DNA of 64,000 nt, from contig JANAVB010004000.1 of assembly GCA_029216955.1 (NCBI GenBank), positions 2,327,708 to 2,391,707 of the forward strand, in the 5' to 3' direction. This stretch comes from Iris pallida (taxonomy: Eukaryota > Streptophyta > Magnoliopsida > Asparagales > Iridaceae). Of the stretch, positions 58,926 to 64,000 are shown one piece after another. A program made the translations under genes and the position numbers. The notes beneath the pieces were generated by a model. It was not told the DNA's origin. It did no database searches and saw only the letters and a program-made list of their open reading frames with translations. Within the stretch, counting starts at the first letter, position 1. Each line of letters begins with the position of its first letter.

Positions 58926-59607
58926 CAACTATTTCTAATCATTACCAACCTCTACAACCTATATCCAAGTCCATCTTGGACTTCGAAACTCATATCTTGG
59001 CCGTAGGCCAATTTCCTATTTTACCTTTTCTAAGGTAAAATTCTAGCCTAGGTGGAAACCTAGTTAGCCTACCTACGCTTGTTATTTTGACCCGTGCTCC
59101 CTAGGGTAGTAAGGTACTAGCCTATACATATATTACCTACCAAGATACCTAAGTAAAGTGGACGTCTAGTCCATGATACGGCCCATTGCCGATATCTTGA
59201 ATATTTCAAGATACGCAATGGTACGGCGCGATACCGGCGCCCTACGACCCCGATTTCAACTCGGGAGCCTACCCGCAAAATCTAATTCATATAATCTTGG
59301 TCTACGCCAAGTTTCATCGCGTTTCGATACTCCGGGCTCCGTTTCACCCTCTAACTCGCTCTCTAATTCTCCTTCTTCTTATCTTCTTCTCCTAATTTCC
59401 TTCTCTTTCTTCCCTTTCTAATTTCTAATCTCTTTTCTCTCCTTCTTTCCTAATCTATTTCTCCTCCTAACCTCTTCTTATTCTTTCCTTCTAATTTCCT
59501 CTTCTTCTCTTCCTTACTTCTTCTAATTTCTTCTAATCTTTTCCTCTTCACTTCTTCTTATTCTCTCTTTCCAATTTCTTCTTCTATCTAACTCTCTAAT
59601 TACCTAA

Positions 59608-59609
59608 CT

Positions 59610-59661
<52 letters not shown>
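59608..59661. repeat. (TA)n microsatellite
   Basis: A nearly pure TA run inside the minus-strand LTR, preceded by a long C/T-rich stretch (59340-59600). Confidence 0.95.
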
Positions 59662-59662
<1 letters not shown>

Positions 59663-59721
59663 ATGGGGGGTATAAGGGGGTTGAATAGGGGGCTTAATAG
59701 GGGCAATGGGGGGGGGGGCAA

Positions 59722-60250
<529 letters not shown>

Positions 60251-60493
60251 ATATATATATAAACCCCTAATAATTTCCTTAACCTAGATTTCTAGGGAAC
60301 CCTATGAAAGTTATGGGCAAATGGTGGAGAATCTCATTCTCTACAATTATTGTGAAGACATTAAATGGAGAAGAGTAATAAATGAGGAATTAATTACATA
60401 CCTAAAGTAGTTTTCTTGTAGGGAAGAAAAGCTTGGGAAGAAAAGGAATTTTTTAGAGAGATGGAGAGAGTTGTGACTTAATGAAGAAGAAAA

Positions 60494-60565
60494 GGGGGGG
60501 GGGGGGGAATGGCTCATGCCCGGCCATGGTGGGGGGGGGGGGGGGGGGGGGGGGGGGTGGGGGGG
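60494..60565. repeat. Poly-G tracts (14 and 27 nt)
   Basis: A G run at about 60494-60507 and a run of about 27 G at 60531-60557, then GGGGGGG after one T, separated by AATGGCTCATGCCCGGCCAT. On the sense strand of the LTR these are poly-C. Confidence 0.9.
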
Positions 60566-60913
60566 AAGAAATGGGTTTGGGTAGGATCCAATAAGCCTCA
60601 AACCCAATAGACTTAGTTTGGGTTCGGTTTGTTTCTAATTAACCAATTAAGCTCTAAAATGACTAATTAAGCCATGGAAGTTGGGTTTATGATTTCTAAC
60701 CTAATTAGGATGGTATGTGGGCCAAGCCCAGCTAGTATGGGGGTCCCACTAGGGTCCAGGCTACCCGGGTCTCCAATTTGAGTCCGAATTGGATAAAATC
60801 CAAACCAAACCAAATAAATCCCAAAAAATCATATAAAATAAATAAAAATTCCTAAAAATTATAAAACTTGAAAAATAATAAAAATACCCCTAATTTGAAA
60901 ACTGGAGGTGACA

Positions 60914-60928
60914 AATCTACCCTACTTA
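60914..60928 (-). other. Polypurine tract of the minus-strand element
   Basis: On the minus strand AAGTAGGGTAGATT lies directly before the LTR start TGTCACC. It is equivalent to AAGGTGGGTAGAGT in the array family. Confidence 0.7.
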
Positions 60929-61010
60929 AAAAAATTTCGTCCTCGAAATTGAATGAGAACTAACACAACAATCATGAATAGAACAAGGAAAGAAAAGAAA
61001 GAATTTTACC

Positions 61011-64000
61011 TCAAGGCTCGAAGAGATATGGGAATCTCTCCTGCATGTCGTCCTCCCTCTCCCAGGTGGACTCACCTGGAGAGTGGTGTCTCCATGCAAC
61101 GCGAACCAAGGGAATGACCTGGTTTCGGAGCACCTTCTCTCTTCGGTCCAAGATCTCGACCGGCTTCTCTGGATAGCTGAGTGTCGGTCCCACTTCGATC
61201 TCTGAGTGGTCCAAGATGTGACTGGGAGCTGCCACGTACCGTCTCAGCTGCGACACGTGGAACACGCAATGTACTCCCTCTAGTGCGGGCGGTAACTCCA
61301 TTCGGTAAGCCACTGCACCGACCCTGCCCAAGATACGGAATGGTCCGATGTATCGTGGGCTAAGCTTCCCGCCGCCACCAAAATAAATCGTGCCACGCGT
61401 CGGAGAAATCCGTAGAAACACAAGATCACCAACCTAGAACAAAACACAAGACTTAGAGCTTGATCTAAAACAATCACAATCAGACTCAAATACTAGAAAA
61501 ATTTAAACTATACCTCAAACTCCAACGGCCTCCGGTGGCAATCGGCCCAATGTCGCTGCCTATCCTGCACCACCCGAAGTCGATCCCTGATAACCCTGAC
61601 CTTCTCTGCAGCATCCACCACCATCTCAGGGCCAAGCAAAACCCTCTCGCCGACATTATCCCAAGACAAGGGAGTACGGCACCTCCGTCCGTATAGAGCC
61701 TCGAAAGGTGACATCTCTATACTGGCTTGGTAGCTGTTGTTGTAAGAAAACTCTACCAAGTAAAGGTGGTCCTCCCAAGATCCCCCGAAGTCCAAGACAC
61801 AGGTATGCAGCATATCCTCGAGGGTCTGAATCGTCCTCTCCGACTGCCCGTCTGTCTGGGGGTGGTATGCGGTACTGAACTTGAGCGATGTGCCCAAGCT
61901 AAGCTGCAAACTCCGCTAGAAGTGGGAAGTGAATCGGCTGTCCCGATTTGAGACTATACTCACTGGCACCCCGTGTAATCGGACTATCTGTCGCACGTAC
62001 ATCTTGGCCAACCTCTCCGTCGACAAACCCACTTTAAAAGGCAAAAAGTGGGCCGATTTGGTCAATCGATCAACAATGACCCAAATCGCATCATTCCCTC
62101 CTGGAGAGCGCGGAAGCCCAGATACAAAGTCCATAGTGATATGCTTCCACTTCCACTCAGAAATTGGTAGTGGCTGGAGTAATCCACCGGGTCTCTGCCT
62201 CCCGGCCTTTACCTGCTGGCACACCAAGCATCTCGACACGAACTAAGCCACCTCACGTTTCATGCCATACCACCAAACATGCTGTCTCAAGTCTCTATAC
62301 ATCTTGTTGGCTCCTGGATGCATAGAGTACTGAGAACGGTGTGCCTCCTGAAGAACCTCCTCCCGAAGTCCTCCGCTCGGCACGCACAATCTGGTACCAT
62401 GCCTCAACGACCGATCCCCTGCTATAGAGAACTCACCCAACAGTCCTATCTGGACCTGCTCCCTGATGACCCTCAGAGCCTCATCCTCAAACTGAGCTGC
62501 CCTGACTCTCTCCATCAGCTCCGACTGCACCTGCAGACCCCACATCTGCGCCTCGAACCCAGGAACTATCACTTCTATGCCTAAGCTCTCCAGATCAGCC
62601 AGAAGGTGACGATCCATCGTCAAACACATGGCCATGGGATACCTGCTCAAAGCATCCGCGACTACGTTGGCCTTTCCCGAATGGTACTGTAAGGATATAT
62701 CAAAATCCTTCATCAGCTCTAACCATCGCCTCTGCCTCATATTCATCTCCTTCTGGGTAAACACGTACTTCAAGCTCTTGTGATCAGTATAGATCTCCAC
62801 ACGCTCTCCGTACAGATAGTGTTTCCACAGCTTCAAAGCAAAGATGACCGCTGCCAGCTCCAGATCGTGGGTAGGGTAATTTCTCTCATGAGGACGTAAC
62901 TGCCTAGATGCATAGGCAATTACCTTCCCGTGCTGCTGAAGCACACAACCCAAACCCCGTCCTGAAGCATCACTGTAGATCGTATAACCACCAGATCCAG
63001 ACGGCAGCGTCAAGATAGGAGCTGTAGTCAACCTCGCCTTCAGCTCCTCGAAGGCGGCCTGGCACTCATCGGACCAAACAAACTCCTCGTCCTTCCTGGT
63101 AATGCGGGTCATCGGCTGGGCAATCCTGGAAAAGTCCTGCACGAACCTCCGGTAGTAACCTGCCAGACCCAGAAAACTCTGAACCTCTGCTACTGAGCTC
63201 AGCATAGACCAGGATTCTACCGCAGAAATCTTCCTCGGATCAACTGAAATCCTCTCGCCAGAGACAACATGGCCTAGGAACTCCACGCGATCCAAGAAGA
63301 ACTCGCACTTGGACAGCTTTCCATACAGCTGCTCCCTCCTGAAAGTGTCCAATACAATCCTCAGGTGCTCCTCGTGCTCCTCTGGTGTCTTCGAATAGAT
63401 GAGGATGTCATCAATGAAGACCACCACAAACTTGTCAAGGTACTGATGAAATACCTTGTTCATCAAGTTCATAAATACCGTCGGGGCGTTGGTCAACCCA
63501 AACGGCATGACGGTATACTCATACTGGCCATAGCGAGTCCGAAAGGCAGTCTTCAAAATGTCATCCCGCTTTACCTTCAGCTGATGGTACCCGGTGCGCA
63601 AGTCGATCTTCGAGAACACTTTCACCCCGTTCAACTGGTCGAACAAGTCATCAATCCTTGGCAAAGGATACTTGTTCTTGATGGTAAGGTTGTTGAGCAC
63701 CCTGTAATTAATACACAGACGTACCGTACCATCCTTCTTGGGGACAAAAAGAACTGGCGTGCCCCAAGGTGAAGAGATAGATCGAATAAAGCCCTTGTCC
63801 TCCAGCTCGTCGACCTGCTTCTTCAGCTTCGCTAACTCACTGTTGTTGATTCTATAGACGTGCTGGGAGATAGGCTCAGCTCCCGGCACTAGGTCTATAG
63901 AAAACTCAATATCACGATCTGGCGGCATCCCGGGCAGCTCCTCGGGAAAGACATCTAAGAACTCAGTAATGAGTGGATGTGGCAACACCGGCCCCGCCAA
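61011..64000 (-). pseudogene. Minus-strand chromovirus pol, two stops, incomplete at window edge
   Basis: From the window edge leftward: the protease-RT linker ([20 protein letters not shown]) and RT ([20 protein letters not shown]; active site [11 protein letters not shown]). RNase H follows ([18 protein letters not shown]), then the integrase zinc region ([20 protein letters not shown]), the core ([30 protein letters not shown]) and the C-terminal part with a chromodomain-like end. Stops are TAG at 62243-62245 (before the CLVC motif) and TAG at 61916-61918, where the array units have Trp (FWRSL). The catalytic Asp in the SDRDS motif is changed to NRDS. An 80-bp intron-like insertion at 61434-61513 separates LEFE from VGDLVFLRI. 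The gag and protease parts lie beyond 64000. Confidence 0.93.
61434..61513 (-). other. Intron-like 80-bp insertion in integrase
   Basis: On the minus strand it begins GTATAG and ends GTTTTGTTCTAG, is U-rich, and lies between codons (phase 0). Its removal joins LEFE to VGDLVFLRI, matching [13 protein letters not shown] in the array family, which has no insertion there. Unspliced, the reading ends at once at TAG inside GTATAG. Confidence 0.65.

Overview
The window is repeat-rich nuclear DNA from a flowering plant, probably a eudicot. The evidence is plant Ty3/gypsy chromovirus retrotransposons with long LTRs, a plant L1-type LINE with a DUF4283-like ORF1, a Stowaway-type MITE, an F-box/LRR gene with an intron, and spliceosomal-type introns. 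I cannot name the species. Almost all coding capacity belongs to transposable elements, and almost all of it is broken.

1-14.8 kb is a mosaic of small remnants. It holds a decayed Ulp1/C48-protease-like gene (0.4-1.6 kb), a long inverted repeat (1.9-2.2 kb), minisatellites, gypsy LTR/gag/protease fragments (3.8-5.0 kb), a three-copy ~440-bp tandem repeat (5.2-6.4 kb) and a MITE (6.7-7.0 kb). The one ordinary host gene, an F-box/LRR gene, is at 7.2-8.2 kb, followed by a Stowaway-like MITE (8.2-8.7 kb). Further on are an unusual minisatellite built on ATTCTCCGT (8.95-9.6 and 13.85-14.15 kb, with a trace at the left end), a tRNA-derived SINE-like piece, a GC-rich small ORF with its own TATA box (10.0-10.3 kb) and a plant-transposon-protein-like pseudogene (11.2-12.6 kb).

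14.8-20.4 kb is an AT microsatellite followed by a degenerate L1-type LINE. Its ORF1 and ORF2 overlap at a TAATG stop/start.

20.4-57.3 kb is a nested structure. A chromovirus-like LTR (20.4-22.47 and 56.15-56.96 kb) is interrupted by a 33.7-kb block of five LTRs and four internal regions of one family (LTR-int-LTR-int-LTR-int-LTR-int-LTR). The whole block has one 5-bp target-site duplication, AGTCC, at its outer ends and none inside. This is the signature of one insertion amplified in place by unequal recombination. The second and third units share premature stop codons, so they were copied after the element had died. Each gag appears to start through a conserved 97-bp intron.

57.3-64.0 kb is a second chromovirus on the minus strand, running off the right edge. 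It has a 3.6-kb LTR full of microsatellites, a TTGAC/GTCAA-rich block and a 27-nt G run. Its pol carries two stops and an 80-bp GT-AG intron-like insertion in the integrase C-terminal part.

No CRISPR, rRNA, operon or bacterial feature is present. The best candidates for something new are the single-TSD tandem retrotransposon array, the two predicted retroelement introns and the ATTCTCCGT minisatellite family.
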